Assembly: GCA_002428015.1 (NCBI GenBank)
Contig: DIZW01000068.1
Span: 178,626 to 242,625 of the forward strand
Reading direction: 5' to 3'
Source: Oxalobacteraceae bacterium UBA6018
GTDB lineage: Bacteria > Pseudomonadota > Gammaproteobacteria > Burkholderiales > Burkholderiaceae_D
Length of the DNA stretch: 64,000 bases
How positions within the stretch are numbered: the first letter of the stretch is position 1; every line of letters starts with the position of its first letter. A program made the translations under genes and the position numbers. Of the stretch, positions 44,942 through 53,909 are shown piece by piece. The notes below the pieces were generated by a model, which saw only the letters and a program-made list of their open reading frames with translations, did no database searches and had not been told where the DNA came from.

Positions 44942-46822
44942 ATGCGCCCAGTAGCGCGGCAGCGCCTGGCACCTGGCGTCGATCCGGTTCATCGCCGCCT
45001 CGGCGTGGGGCTGCTGGTATCACTATTGCTGCATGCAGTGGTACTGTCGCTACGCTTTGGCGTGCCTGGTTTTGGCCGGGATGGGGCCGGCGCCGCGCTG
45101 CAAGTGCGACTGACCATGCCGTCGCCACCACCACCGTCGCCCACGCCCGAACCGTTACCCAATCCTTCCCCTGATCCGTTACCGCCGCCCATGCGCCGTG
45201 AGCAGGTACCGAACCCGCCTGCGGCGAACGGCATGCGCCTGGTACAGCCGCGTGCGCCAGCGGAGCCGACGGCGGTGAAACGGCGCGCGCCGCCGCCCAA
45301 GGCGAGAGCGCGGAAGACGCGACGTATCAGCAGCCCATTGCCGCCGCGAGAGTTGGCCGAGTTGTCGACCAGGGTCATCGCGCAAGACGTCCTTAACAAC
45401 GATTTCAGCGTGGCACCTCCGCGTCCGGAGGATGCCACGCAAACGACCATCGACCCGCAAGAGGCACAGCAAGGCAGCGACGACGGCAAGGATGCCTCCA
45501 ATGCTGATGCGCAAGCCGAGGCCGAGCGCAGCCTGCAGATGGAACGTGAGCGCCGCGCTGAAGCGCTAGCCGCGCGGGAGCAGGCCGAGCAGGCGAGGCG
45601 CGAGGCCGATGATCGCGCGCGCGTTGCTGAGCTAGAGCGCGAACGTGCGACCGCGGCGGCGGCGCTGGCGCGCAGCCAGGCCGAGGATAGCGAGCGGCAG
45701 GCGCGGACCGCGCGCGAGTTCGAGCAGCGTCAGCGCGATCAGCAGCGCGCCGATGCAATGGCGGCCCAACAGGAGGCGGAACGCTTAGCGGAGCAGGAGA
45801 GGGTGGCGCGCCAGGGCGCCGTCGAGCAGACCATGCGCGAACAGGCGCTGCAGGATCGGCTCTCGCTTGAGCGGGCGCGCCAGGACAAGGTGGCACACGA
45901 ACTGGCCGAGCAAGAACGAATTGCGCATGAGCGGGTGGCGCAGGAACGGATTGCGCAAGAACGGATTGCGCAGGAAAGGATAGCGCAGGAAAGGATAGCG
46001 CAGGAAACTTTCGCCCGCGAGAAAGCGGAGCAGGAGCGGGCGCAACGAGAGAAAACCGAGCACGAGCGGCTGGCCCAGGAAAAAGCCGCGCAGGAACGGG
46101 CGCAACGGGAGGAAGCTGTGCAGCAGCGCCTGGCCCGGGAAAAAATCACGGAGGAGCAAACGGCGCGCGAGCAAGCGGTGCGGGAGCAAATTACGCGGGA
46201 TAAGCTGGCGCAGCAGCGGACGGCCCAGGAACAGCTGGCGCGGGAACGGATTGCCCAACAACAGGCCGGGCAGGCGCGGGACGACCGGTCGGGGCACGCG
46301 CTCGCTCCAGCACCGGGCGCTGCGGGGCTCGCGGTGGGATCCGGCGGCGGCGCGGCCACGCCGACCAGCCTGTTGGGCAGCACGGCCAGCAATCGGGTGC
46401 GCGACCTGGTCAAAGGTCTCGATCTGCTTCACGGTACTGCGCCCGATGCGCACGAGCACGACGAGCGGCGCATCGTGGTCGGCGTCAACGAGCGCGATGT
46501 GCCGCTGCGCATGTATGTCGACAGCTGGCGCCAGAAGATCGAACGCAACGGCAGCGTGAACTATCCGCGTTCGTGGACGGACCTGGTCCGCATCGATCCG
46601 CTGGTGAGCGTCACCCTGCGCAGCGATGGCAGCGTCGAGGACGTCACGGTGGTGCGTTCAAGCGGGCGCGCCGACATGGACGAGGCGGTGCGGCGCATCG
46701 TTCGCATGAATGCCCGCTACTCGGCGTTCCCGCCGAACATCGCTTCACGCTACGAGGTGATCACCGTCAGGCGCGTGTGGAAGTTCGACGAGGCGCTGAA
46801 ATTGCTCGAAGAATTGCATTGA
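44942..46822 (+). CDS. TonB-like C-terminal-domain protein with long coiled-coil repeat
   Basis: 626 residues. A transmembrane helix at about 22-38, a Pro-rich periplasmic stretch (about 60-120), a very long charged region (about 190-450) of AxERIAQERIAQE-type repeats that predicts a coiled coil, and a C-terminal TonB-like domain (about 515-626) with VSVTLRSDGSVEDVTVVRSSG. This is the layout of TolA/TonB-type transducers, enlarged. It is directly upstream of polysaccharide export genes and may link the inner membrane to a surface machine (inference). No good ribosome-binding site is visible at 44942. Confidence 0.78.
   Translation: MRPVARQRLAPGVDPVHRRLGVGLLVSLLLHAVVLSLRFGVPGFGRDGAGAALQVRLTMPSPPPPSPTPEPLPNPSPDPLPPPMRREQVPNPPAANGMRLVQPRAPAEPTAVKRRAPPPKARARKTRRISSPLPPRELAELSTRVIAQDVLNNDFSVAPPRPEDATQTTIDPQEAQQGSDDGKDASNADAQAEAERSLQMERERRAEALAAREQAEQARREADDRARVAELERERATAAAALARSQAEDSERQARTAREFEQRQRDQQRADAMAAQQEAERLAEQERVARQGAVEQTMREQALQDRLSLERARQDKVAHELAEQERIAHERVAQERIAQERIAQERIAQERIAQETFAREKAEQERAQREKTEHERLAQEKAAQERAQREEAVQQRLAREKITEEQTAREQAVREQITRDKLAQQRTAQEQLARERIAQQQAGQARDDRSGHALAPAPGAAGLAVGSGGGAATPTSLLGSTASNRVRDLVKGLDLLHGTAPDAHEHDERRIVVGVNERDVPLRMYVDSWRQKIERNGSVNYPRSWTDLVRIDPLVSVTLRSDGSVEDVTVVRSSGRADMDEAVRRIVRMNARYSAFPPNIASRYEVITVRRVWKFDEALKLLEELH
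45900..46010 (+). repeat. 15-bp coding repeats of the coiled coil
   Basis: Units like GCGCAGGAACGGATT recur in tandem and encode A-Q-E-R-I. The sequence is homogeneous enough to vary by slippage. Confidence 0.6.
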
Positions 46823-46948
46823 GCGCTGCCGTTCATGCGACACGGTGCCGCGCCAATTAGGTCGGGGCTGCCGTTTGATCTTTAGCAAAGCCGACCGCGG
46901 TGCACTCACTTACTCTGGTTCCCAATCGTGCTTAGATTGGCAACCATC

Positions 46949-48079
46949 ATGAAACTTTCCACAACGATTTTATGGGGGCGGCAGCTAGCCGCTATTGTGA
47001 TTTTTTGCTTGTGTGGCCTGGCCGGTTGCGCCAGTCACGCTCCGGCCAGTGGTGTGCACGGTGCCACTGCCGGCGGCGATAGTGACGCCGTCCCGCCCAC
47101 CCAGCTCATCACCGAGAAATTGATCGAGGCCGACCGGCGCGAGCGCGACCATGTCGTCAACGTCGCCATCACCCGCCTGATCGTGCGTAATCCTCCCCCT
47201 TACACCATCGGCTATGGCGACATCCTGTCGATCGTCGTGTGGGACCACCCGGAGCTGGCTGGCCAAGGTGTGGCCGCGTCGGCGGCAGTCAACGACATCG
47301 GCGTGCCGGGCGCCGCACCGGCCGGCTTCGTGGTCGATCACGAAGGCCGGGTGCAGTTTCCGTTCGCCGGCGTGCTGCAACTGGCCGGGCTGACCGAGGA
47401 GCAGGCCCGCAACCTGCTGACGCGGCGCCTTGCGCGCTACATCGCCTCACCTAACGTGACCCTGCGCGTCCAGGCCTATCGCAGCAAGCGCGTGTATATC
47501 GATGGCGAGGTCAAGTCGCCGGGCTTGCAGGCGATCAATGATATCCCGATGACCCTGATGGAAGCGCTCAACCGCGCCGGAGGTCTGCTCCCGAGCGCTG
47601 ACCAAAGCCGCATCGCGCTCGAACGCGGCGATGCCCGCTATCACATCGACCTGCGCTCGCTGGTGCAGAAGGGGATCAATCCCGGCAATGTCATGTTGGC
47701 AAACGGCGACGTCGTACGTGTGTATTCACGCGACGAAAGCAAGGTGTTCGTGTCGGGCGAAGTGGTCGCGCCCAAGGCGCTGACGATGCACAACGGCAGC
47801 CTGACGCTGAACGAGGCATTAGGGGAGTCGGGTGGCATCAGTCCCACGACCGGTGACGCGCGCCAGGTGTACGTTGTACGCAAGACAGCCGAGGGTGTCC
47901 AGGTGTTTCAGCTCGACGCCCGCCAGACCGGCGCGCTAGCGATGGCCGAAGCGTTCGAATTGCGGCCCAAGGACCTGGTGTACGTGGCGGCCTCTCCGCT
48001 GGCCAAGTGGCACCGCAACCTGAGCATGCTGTTTCCTGGTGCCTTATCCCAGGCGATCGGCGTGACCACCAGGCCCTGA
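46949..48079 (+). CDS. Polysaccharide export outer-membrane lipoprotein (Wza-like)
   Basis: A 376-residue protein with a signal peptide and a lipobox LAGC near residue 27. The poly-export domain has YTIGYGDILSIVVWDHPEL near 82-100 and successive SLBB domains (VYIDGEVKSPG, VFVSGEVVAPKALTM). It forms the outer-membrane exit channel for capsular or exopolysaccharide. The ATG at 46949 is preferred because the earlier GTG at 46928 would precede the signal peptide with a non-hydrophobic stretch. It is followed 41 bases later by the chain-length kinase. Confidence 0.92.
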   Translation: MKLSTTILWGRQLAAIVIFCLCGLAGCASHAPASGVHGATAGGDSDAVPPTQLITEKLIEADRRERDHVVNVAITRLIVRNPPPYTIGYGDILSIVVWDHPELAGQGVAASAAVNDIGVPGAAPAGFVVDHEGRVQFPFAGVLQLAGLTEEQARNLLTRRLARYIASPNVTLRVQAYRSKRVYIDGEVKSPGLQAINDIPMTLMEALNRAGGLLPSADQSRIALERGDARYHIDLRSLVQKGINPGNVMLANGDVVRVYSRDESKVFVSGEVVAPKALTMHNGSLTLNEALGESGGISPTTGDARQVYVVRKTAEGVQVFQLDARQTGALAMAEAFELRPKDLVYVAASPLAKWHRNLSMLFPGALSQAIGVTTRP

Positions 48080-48120
48080 TCAGGGCGCAAGGAGAAGACT
48101 GTGATCCAAAGGAGCAGACC

Positions 48121-50409
48121 ATGAGTCGGCGAGGCGATCCAATGCCCGTGGCGAACTTGCGCCGCGGCACCCCCGAACTAAGCATCCCGATGGCGGCCCG
48201 TCCGCCCGAGACGGAGCAGGATGCCCACGAAATCGACCTGAAAGGCTATTTCAACATCCTGTACGACAGCCGCTGGCTGATCGGCACAATCACCCTGCTG
48301 GTGACGCTGGTGGCGCTGTTGTACGCGCTCGTTGCCAGCCCCGTGTACGAAGCGAACCTGATGATCCATGTGGAAGAGGAAAGCCCGAACGCCTCCAAGA
48401 ATATCCTGAGCGAAGTGTCATCCCTGTTCGAGACGAAAAAGGCGGCCATTGCGGAAATGGAGCTGCTGCGTTCGCGCATGGTGATCGCCAATGCGGTGGA
48501 CAATCTGCAGCTGTATATCAACGTGCGCCCGAAATATTTTCCCGTTGTTGGCTTCTGGTTTGCCAACCGCAACGCCAGCGATCTGTCCGAACCCGGCATT
48601 TTTGGCCATGGCGGCTATGTATGGGGACCGGAGAAGGCCGAGGTATCGCTGTTCGAAGTCCCAAAGGAGGCGCAGAACAAGAAGTTCTCCATCATCGCAC
48701 GCGGGAACGGCAGCTATTACCTGAGCGGCGAGGCGCTCGACGCCGTCTACGAAGGCAAGGTCGGTGTTACGCACCGAATTCCCACCAGCGGCGGCGATAT
48801 CGAACTGCGGATAGAACGGCTCGATGCCAAGCCCGGCGCCGAGTTCATTCTCAAGCGACAATCGCGCCTGGCGGCGATCGAGCGAATCCAGAACGCCATG
48901 CTTATCACCGAGCAGGGCAAACAATCCGGGATTATTGAAGTCAAGCTTCAGGGCGACGATGCGCAACAAATCGACAGCGTATTGAGCGAGATCGGCCGTG
49001 AATACATGCGCCAGAACCTCGCGCGCAAGACCGAGGAGGCGGAGAAATCGCTGGCCTTCTTGAACCAGCAGTTGCCCGCCCTGAAGCGGCAGTTGGAACA
49101 GTCGGAGGAGAAATACAATCGATTCCGCAACACCAACGGCACCGTCGACATGGACGAGGAAGCGCGTATGAGCCTTCAACAGGAAGCTGCTGCGCGCGCT
49201 CGCCGAATCGAACTCAATCAAAAGCGCACTGAGCTGTTGACACGTTTTACCGACGATCACCCGATCTTGCGCGGTATCAACCAACAGCGCCGCGAAGTCG
49301 ACCAGGAAATCGCCGATGCGACCCGGCGCATCAAGGCATTGCCAGCCCTCGAGCAAGACGAGTCACGCCTGCTGCGCGACATTAAGGTCAATACCGACCT
49401 GTACACGGCGTTGTCGAACACGGCGCAGCAGTTGCGTCTGATCTCCGTGGGGCGGGTCAGCAATGTGCGCCTGATCGATGCGCCGATGGCACCGGAAAAA
49501 CCGCTGAAGCCGAATCGCCCGTTGATCGTCGCGTTGGCGGTGGTGACCGGACTGTTTCTTGGCGTGTTGATCGCGTTCGCGCGCAAAGCAATGTCCGGTG
49601 GAATTGACGATCCCGAACGCATCGAGAAGATGCTGGGAGCCCGCGTCGTGTATGCCAGTATCCCGCATAGTAGCAACCAGGATCGACTGGCCCGCAAAAG
49701 CAAGAGCGGAGGGGCACGCCTGCCCCTTTTGGCGCAAGAGATGCCCGAGGACTCGGCGATCGAGAGCATGCGCAGCTTTCGCGCCGCCCTCATGTACGCG
49801 ATGCCGCACATGCGCAACAACATCGTGATGTTTGCCGGTCCGGCGCGGGAGCTCGGCAAGTCTTTCCTGACCGCGAACTTCGCCGCCGTCATGGCCGCGA
49901 GCGGCAAGCGCGTGTTGCTGATCGATGCCGATTTGCGCAATGGCCATCTGCACCGTTATTTCGGCGTAACCCGCGAGCAGGGCCTGACCAAGGTAATTTC
50001 CGGAAACGCCACCTTGGAACAGATCATTCATCGCGACGTGCTTAACAATCTTGACTTTATCGCCACCGGCACCTTACCGTCGAATCGGGCAGAATTCTTG
50101 CATCATCTGAGCTTCGCCAACCTGCTCGACAAACTCAGGGCGGACTACGATCTGGTGCTGATTGATCCCCCGCCGATCCTGCCGGTCGCCGACGCGCTGA
50201 TCATCGGAGCGCACGTGGGGGCCGTGTTCATACTAGCCCGCGCAGGGGTGACGACGCCCGGCGACATCAACGAATCGATCAAGCGCCTCAACCACGCCGG
50301 GATATCGCCGCATGGCGTGTTGTTCAATGATATGGCGATCCGCGTTGGCGGCTACGGTTACCGCTTCAAGTATGAGCACACACCGCAGCTGGAAAACGCG
50401 GCTGCCTAG
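48121..50409 (+). CDS. Polysaccharide co-polymerase and tyrosine autokinase (Wzc-like)
   Basis: A 762-residue inner-membrane protein. Two transmembrane helices (about 58-80 and 460-480) flank a periplasmic coiled-coil domain; the C-terminal cytoplasmic part is a bacterial tyrosine kinase with a Walker A (GPARELGKS near 572-580), Walker A' (VLLIDAD near 598) and Walker B (LVLIDPPP near 678). Several tyrosines follow in GGYGYRFKYEH. It controls polymer length and export with the Wza-like protein. AGGAG lies 7 bases before the ATG. Unlike the EpsF/EpsG pair of exosortase loci, polymerase regulator and kinase are one chain here. Confidence 0.93.
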   Translation: MSRRGDPMPVANLRRGTPELSIPMAARPPETEQDAHEIDLKGYFNILYDSRWLIGTITLLVTLVALLYALVASPVYEANLMIHVEEESPNASKNILSEVSSLFETKKAAIAEMELLRSRMVIANAVDNLQLYINVRPKYFPVVGFWFANRNASDLSEPGIFGHGGYVWGPEKAEVSLFEVPKEAQNKKFSIIARGNGSYYLSGEALDAVYEGKVGVTHRIPTSGGDIELRIERLDAKPGAEFILKRQSRLAAIERIQNAMLITEQGKQSGIIEVKLQGDDAQQIDSVLSEIGREYMRQNLARKTEEAEKSLAFLNQQLPALKRQLEQSEEKYNRFRNTNGTVDMDEEARMSLQQEAAARARRIELNQKRTELLTRFTDDHPILRGINQQRREVDQEIADATRRIKALPALEQDESRLLRDIKVNTDLYTALSNTAQQLRLISVGRVSNVRLIDAPMAPEKPLKPNRPLIVALAVVTGLFLGVLIAFARKAMSGGIDDPERIEKMLGARVVYASIPHSSNQDRLARKSKSGGARLPLLAQEMPEDSAIESMRSFRAALMYAMPHMRNNIVMFAGPARELGKSFLTANFAAVMAASGKRVLLIDADLRNGHLHRYFGVTREQGLTKVISGNATLEQIIHRDVLNNLDFIATGTLPSNRAEFLHHLSFANLLDKLRADYDLVLIDPPPILPVADALIIGAHVGAVFILARAGVTTPGDINESIKRLNHAGISPHGVLFNDMAIRVGGYGYRFKYEHTPQLENAAA

Positions 50410-50595
50410 ACAGCTTCGCGGGCGCGCGTGGCCGGTGCGATCGACAACGCGAGACATGTGGCGCCATGTTGGCCCTTCGCGGTGCTAGATTTGAACGCAA
50501 TGACAGGATACTCACTACGCTTGCCAGCATGAAATTGCTCGTATGCTTCTGATTATGCAGCGAAATTTTTCTGGGAGAAAATTGAACTCAATCAG

Positions 50596-50640
50596 TTGAT
50601 CCACGTCAAACCTTACTCAATCCACCTGTTTTGAGTGAGG
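50596..50640 (+). promoter_or_regulatory. FNR-like half-conserved box and hairpin over the ribosome-binding site
   Basis: TTGATCCACGTCAA at 50596-50609 differs from the FNR consensus at one base. TTACTCAA (50613-50620) and TTGAGTGA (50631-50638) can pair at seven of eight positions, and the right arm overlaps the GAGG ribosome-binding site. No clear -10 box fits the FNR spacing, so the first part is uncertain. Confidence 0.4.
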
Positions 50641-50647
50641 AAATTTG

Positions 50648-53026
50648 ATGAGGAAATTTGTCAGCGCAGCATCGAGGTACCGGTCAGAGGCTTTACTCTT
50701 CAGTAGCGTCACCGTTCTGCTCAGTGGTTGCGGCGGAAGCGCGGGCGAGGCCTCATCGAGCTTACAAGCGCAAGCTCCGCAATACGCAGTGGCGTATAAC
50801 GGTACGGTGGGCCCGGCCGACATCTACGTGTCGCCCAATGGATCCGACAGCAATCCCGGCACGCAGGCCGCGCCGTTCAAGACGATACGGCGCGCCTCCC
50901 AGGCGGCGAGTCCGGGGGTGACGGTGCAGGTAGCGGCGGGAACATATGCCGGCGGGTTTCAAACAACGACCAGTGGTACGGCGGAAGCGCGAATCCGCTA
51001 TGTGTCGCAGTCCAAATGGGGGGCGAAAATCGTCCCCGCGGCAAGTTCCTCGACCAGCAGCGCTTGGGACAATCGCGGCAGCTACGTCGATATCGAAGGC
51101 TTTGAAGTCGATGGCACGAACAGCCAGGCGGGAACCAAATGGCTGGTGGGCCTTTATACTGCCGGCTCTCACGATACGATCCGCGGCAACCATGTGCATC
51201 ACATCGCCAAGACCGTGGCTTGCTCAGGCAGCGGAGGAGGGATTGGTTCGGATAGCTATTACAAGGGCTTTGCCAACGACGTGATCGGAAACGTGGTGCA
51301 TGATGTCGGACCCACTGGCTGCGCATACTACCTTGGCATATTCATGAATACCGCCAGCGGCAAGGTCATCAACAACTTGGTGTACGGCATCAGCGACGCC
51401 GGCATCCGGCTGTGGCACGATTCGACACATATGATCATCGCTAACAATACTGTATTCAATGCAGGCGTGGGCGTTGTCGTGGGCGGCAATGGTGGCTACC
51501 TGGCGAGCGCGTCCAATGATTACACGAGGGTAAGTAATAATATCCTTTACGACAACGTCCGCTATGGCGTGCAGGAAATTGGATCAACAGGCACCCATAA
51601 CCGCTATACCAATAACCTCATCTATAAGAACGGCGGCTACGCGGCCATGCTTAACAATGGCCTGCAAGCAGTTGCCACCGTGACTGCCGACCCGCAGTTT
51701 GTTCGTTATGTGCGTGCCGGCGGTGGAGACTACCATCCGTCGAGTACATCCGGGGCCGTCGGCACAGGCCTTGCCACAGATGCGACGGCCACCGATATCG
51801 ACGGCAAACCACGCTCCGCGGAGACTGGCTACGACATCGGCGCATTTCAGCACATCGGGACGACCGCGCCGCCATCTGTACCGGCGCCCGCGCCAACGCC
51901 AACGCCGACACCAACACCAACACCAACGCCAGCGCCAGCGCCAGCGCCAGCGCCTGTACCCTACGCGGCCGATCTCCCGACCACGACCCATACTTACTAT
52001 GTGGCCACGAACGGCTCGGATTCCAATCCGGGTACGCTGACGTCGCCGTTCCGCACCATCCTGCGCGCTTCCCAGGTTGCCTTGCCGAGCACCAAAATCT
52101 ACGTGGCGAGCGGTACCTATGCCGGCGGCTTCAAGACGACGGTCAGCGGCTCGTCGAGCGGCAGGATTTATTACGTGTCGACCAGCAAATGGGGCGCGCG
52201 CATCGTGCCACCAGCCAGCTCGGCTAACAACCTCGCCTGGGATAACCGAGGCAGCTATGTCGACATCATCGGATTCGACGTTGACGGAAGTGCCATCCAG
52301 GGCGGCACCAAATGGACGCACGGGATCTATCATGGCGGCTCGTACGGGGTGATTCGAAACAATCACGTTCACAATATCGCCCAGACGGTCACCTGTACCA
52401 GCGCCGGCGGCTCGGCCATCGGTATCGACAGCTACTATCATGGCGTGCAGTCCGACGTGCTGGCCAACCTCGTGCACGACATCGGCCCGGTCGGCTGCCG
52501 CTATGTACAGGGCATTTATGTCAGCACGACCGGGACGGTAAAGAATAATGTAGTGTATCGCGTTTCCGAAGGCGCCATCCACCTTTGGCATGACGCACAT
52601 AACGTGATCGTTACCAACAACACCGTGGCGGCGTCGGATACGGGCATCATCATTGGTGGTGGCGATTATTACTTCACATCCGGTCCAAACGACAACACGA
52701 TCGTTGCCAACAATATCGTCTATGACAACAAGATGGGGATCTCGGAGCAGGGTTCGACGGGCACGCACAACCGCTACACCAACAACTTGGTGTATCAGAA
52801 CTCCACCTACAATTGGAGCCTGAAGAACGGCTTGACCAGCAGTGCGACCATTGCGGCCAACCCAGCTTTCGTCGCTTACGCCCGCAGCGGCACGCCTGAC
52901 CTGCACTTAAGCAGCAGCTCGCCCGCTGGCGGGGCCGGTACCTCGCTCAATGCACCGGCCACCGACTTCGATGGGAAGGCCCGCGACGCGACCACCGGCT
53001 ACGACATCGGCGCATACCGGCAATAA
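50648..53026 (+). CDS. Lipoprotein with two tandem right-handed beta-helix domains
   Basis: 792 residues. A lipobox LLSGC near residue 28, then two homologous halves (about 57-400 and 450-792) each beginning IYVSPNGSDSNPGT or YYVATNGSDSNPGT and containing NNxVxx parallel beta-helix turns. A Pro/Thr/Ala repeat linker joins them. Each half resembles the pectate-lyase-like/DUF1565 family. In an exopolysaccharide locus it may be a lyase or hydrolase of the polymer, or a surface binding protein; catalytic residues are not identified. GAGG lies 7 bases before the ATG. Confidence 0.85.
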   Translation: MRKFVSAASRYRSEALLFSSVTVLLSGCGGSAGEASSSLQAQAPQYAVAYNGTVGPADIYVSPNGSDSNPGTQAAPFKTIRRASQAASPGVTVQVAAGTYAGGFQTTTSGTAEARIRYVSQSKWGAKIVPAASSSTSSAWDNRGSYVDIEGFEVDGTNSQAGTKWLVGLYTAGSHDTIRGNHVHHIAKTVACSGSGGGIGSDSYYKGFANDVIGNVVHDVGPTGCAYYLGIFMNTASGKVINNLVYGISDAGIRLWHDSTHMIIANNTVFNAGVGVVVGGNGGYLASASNDYTRVSNNILYDNVRYGVQEIGSTGTHNRYTNNLIYKNGGYAAMLNNGLQAVATVTADPQFVRYVRAGGGDYHPSSTSGAVGTGLATDATATDIDGKPRSAETGYDIGAFQHIGTTAPPSVPAPAPTPTPTPTPTPTPAPAPAPAPVPYAADLPTTTHTYYVATNGSDSNPGTLTSPFRTILRASQVALPSTKIYVASGTYAGGFKTTVSGSSSGRIYYVSTSKWGARIVPPASSANNLAWDNRGSYVDIIGFDVDGSAIQGGTKWTHGIYHGGSYGVIRNNHVHNIAQTVTCTSAGGSAIGIDSYYHGVQSDVLANLVHDIGPVGCRYVQGIYVSTTGTVKNNVVYRVSEGAIHLWHDAHNVIVTNNTVAASDTGIIIGGGDYYFTSGPNDNTIVANNIVYDNKMGISEQGSTGTHNRYTNNLVYQNSTYNWSLKNGLTSSATIAANPAFVAYARSGTPDLHLSSSSPAGGAGTSLNAPATDFDGKARDATTGYDIGAYRQ

Positions 53027-53086
53027 GCCAAGCATATCCCTGCGGGCCATCAAAGCCGCCCATGCCACCAGACTTATCATGTTGGC

Positions 53087-53800
53087 ATGGGCTCCTCCGA
53101 CGATCAACTCAGCGAACCAGATCGCATCCGCCAGGTGTATCGCCACTGGCTCGATGGCGACCGCAGCGCTGAATATGCATGGCACCGTCCCGACATCATG
53201 GAACAGGCGGCAGCGCAGTGGCGGGTCGCCGGTAGTATGCTGGCGCGCACCGTCGGCACGGATTTGAGCCACGCGCGCGTGCTCGATGTGGGCTGCGGCT
53301 CAGGCGGCTTCTTGCGTCAGCTAGTCAATTGGGGGGCCGACCCGGCATTGTTGCTGGGGACCGAATATCAGCCTGAGCGGCTGGACTGCGCGCGTCAGCG
53401 CAGCGCGCCTGGCATCCGCTGGCATCTGGGCGATCTCGACGTCATCGCCGACGCGAGCATCGATCTGGCGTGTGCCAATACCGTGTTTTCATCGATCATC
53501 GACCAGCAGGCTCGCGCCCGCCTTGCCCAAGCCATGTGGCGTACCCTTGTGCCTGGGGGCTGGTGCATGGTGTTTGACTTCCGCTACAACAATCCCCGCA
53601 ATCGCAACGTGCGTCGCGTTACCCGCGCCGAACTTGCACTCTACTGGCCGGGCGTTGGGCAGCGCTACCGTACGCTGCTGTTGGCGCCGCCCATCGCGCG
53701 GCGGCTGGTGCGCGCACCGCGCCTGCTCGGCGACATGCTCACCGCGCTGGCGCCGGCCTTGCGCTCGCATTTCGTCTTCATGATTCAAAAGCCGCACTAA
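53087..53800 (+). CDS. SAM-dependent methyltransferase
   Basis: A 237-residue class I methyltransferase. Motif I VLDVGCGSGGF near 66-76, motif II acidic residue in GTEYQPERLD, motif III GDLDVI, and a post-core LAQAMWRTLVPGGW segment. It probably methylates a sugar residue or precursor of the exopolysaccharide, by context. It ends convergently with the acyltransferase gene, with a small hairpin (53791-53806) at its end. The ATG is used without a visible ribosome-binding site. Confidence 0.84.
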   Translation: MGSSDDQLSEPDRIRQVYRHWLDGDRSAEYAWHRPDIMEQAAAQWRVAGSMLARTVGTDLSHARVLDVGCGSGGFLRQLVNWGADPALLLGTEYQPERLDCARQRSAPGIRWHLGDLDVIADASIDLACANTVFSSIIDQQARARLAQAMWRTLVPGGWCMVFDFRYNNPRNRNVRRVTRAELALYWPGVGQRYRTLLLAPPIARRLVRAPRLLGDMLTALAPALRSHFVFMIQKPH

Positions 53801-53909
53801 AGCGGCGTCTACGCACAACTGCGCTGGTCACGCTGTCGTTGTGATCGGCGTGGCGCTGCGCACCACTGCAGCCGCACCGGGCGGTAGTGGTCATCGCCAA
53901 GCTGCAGCT

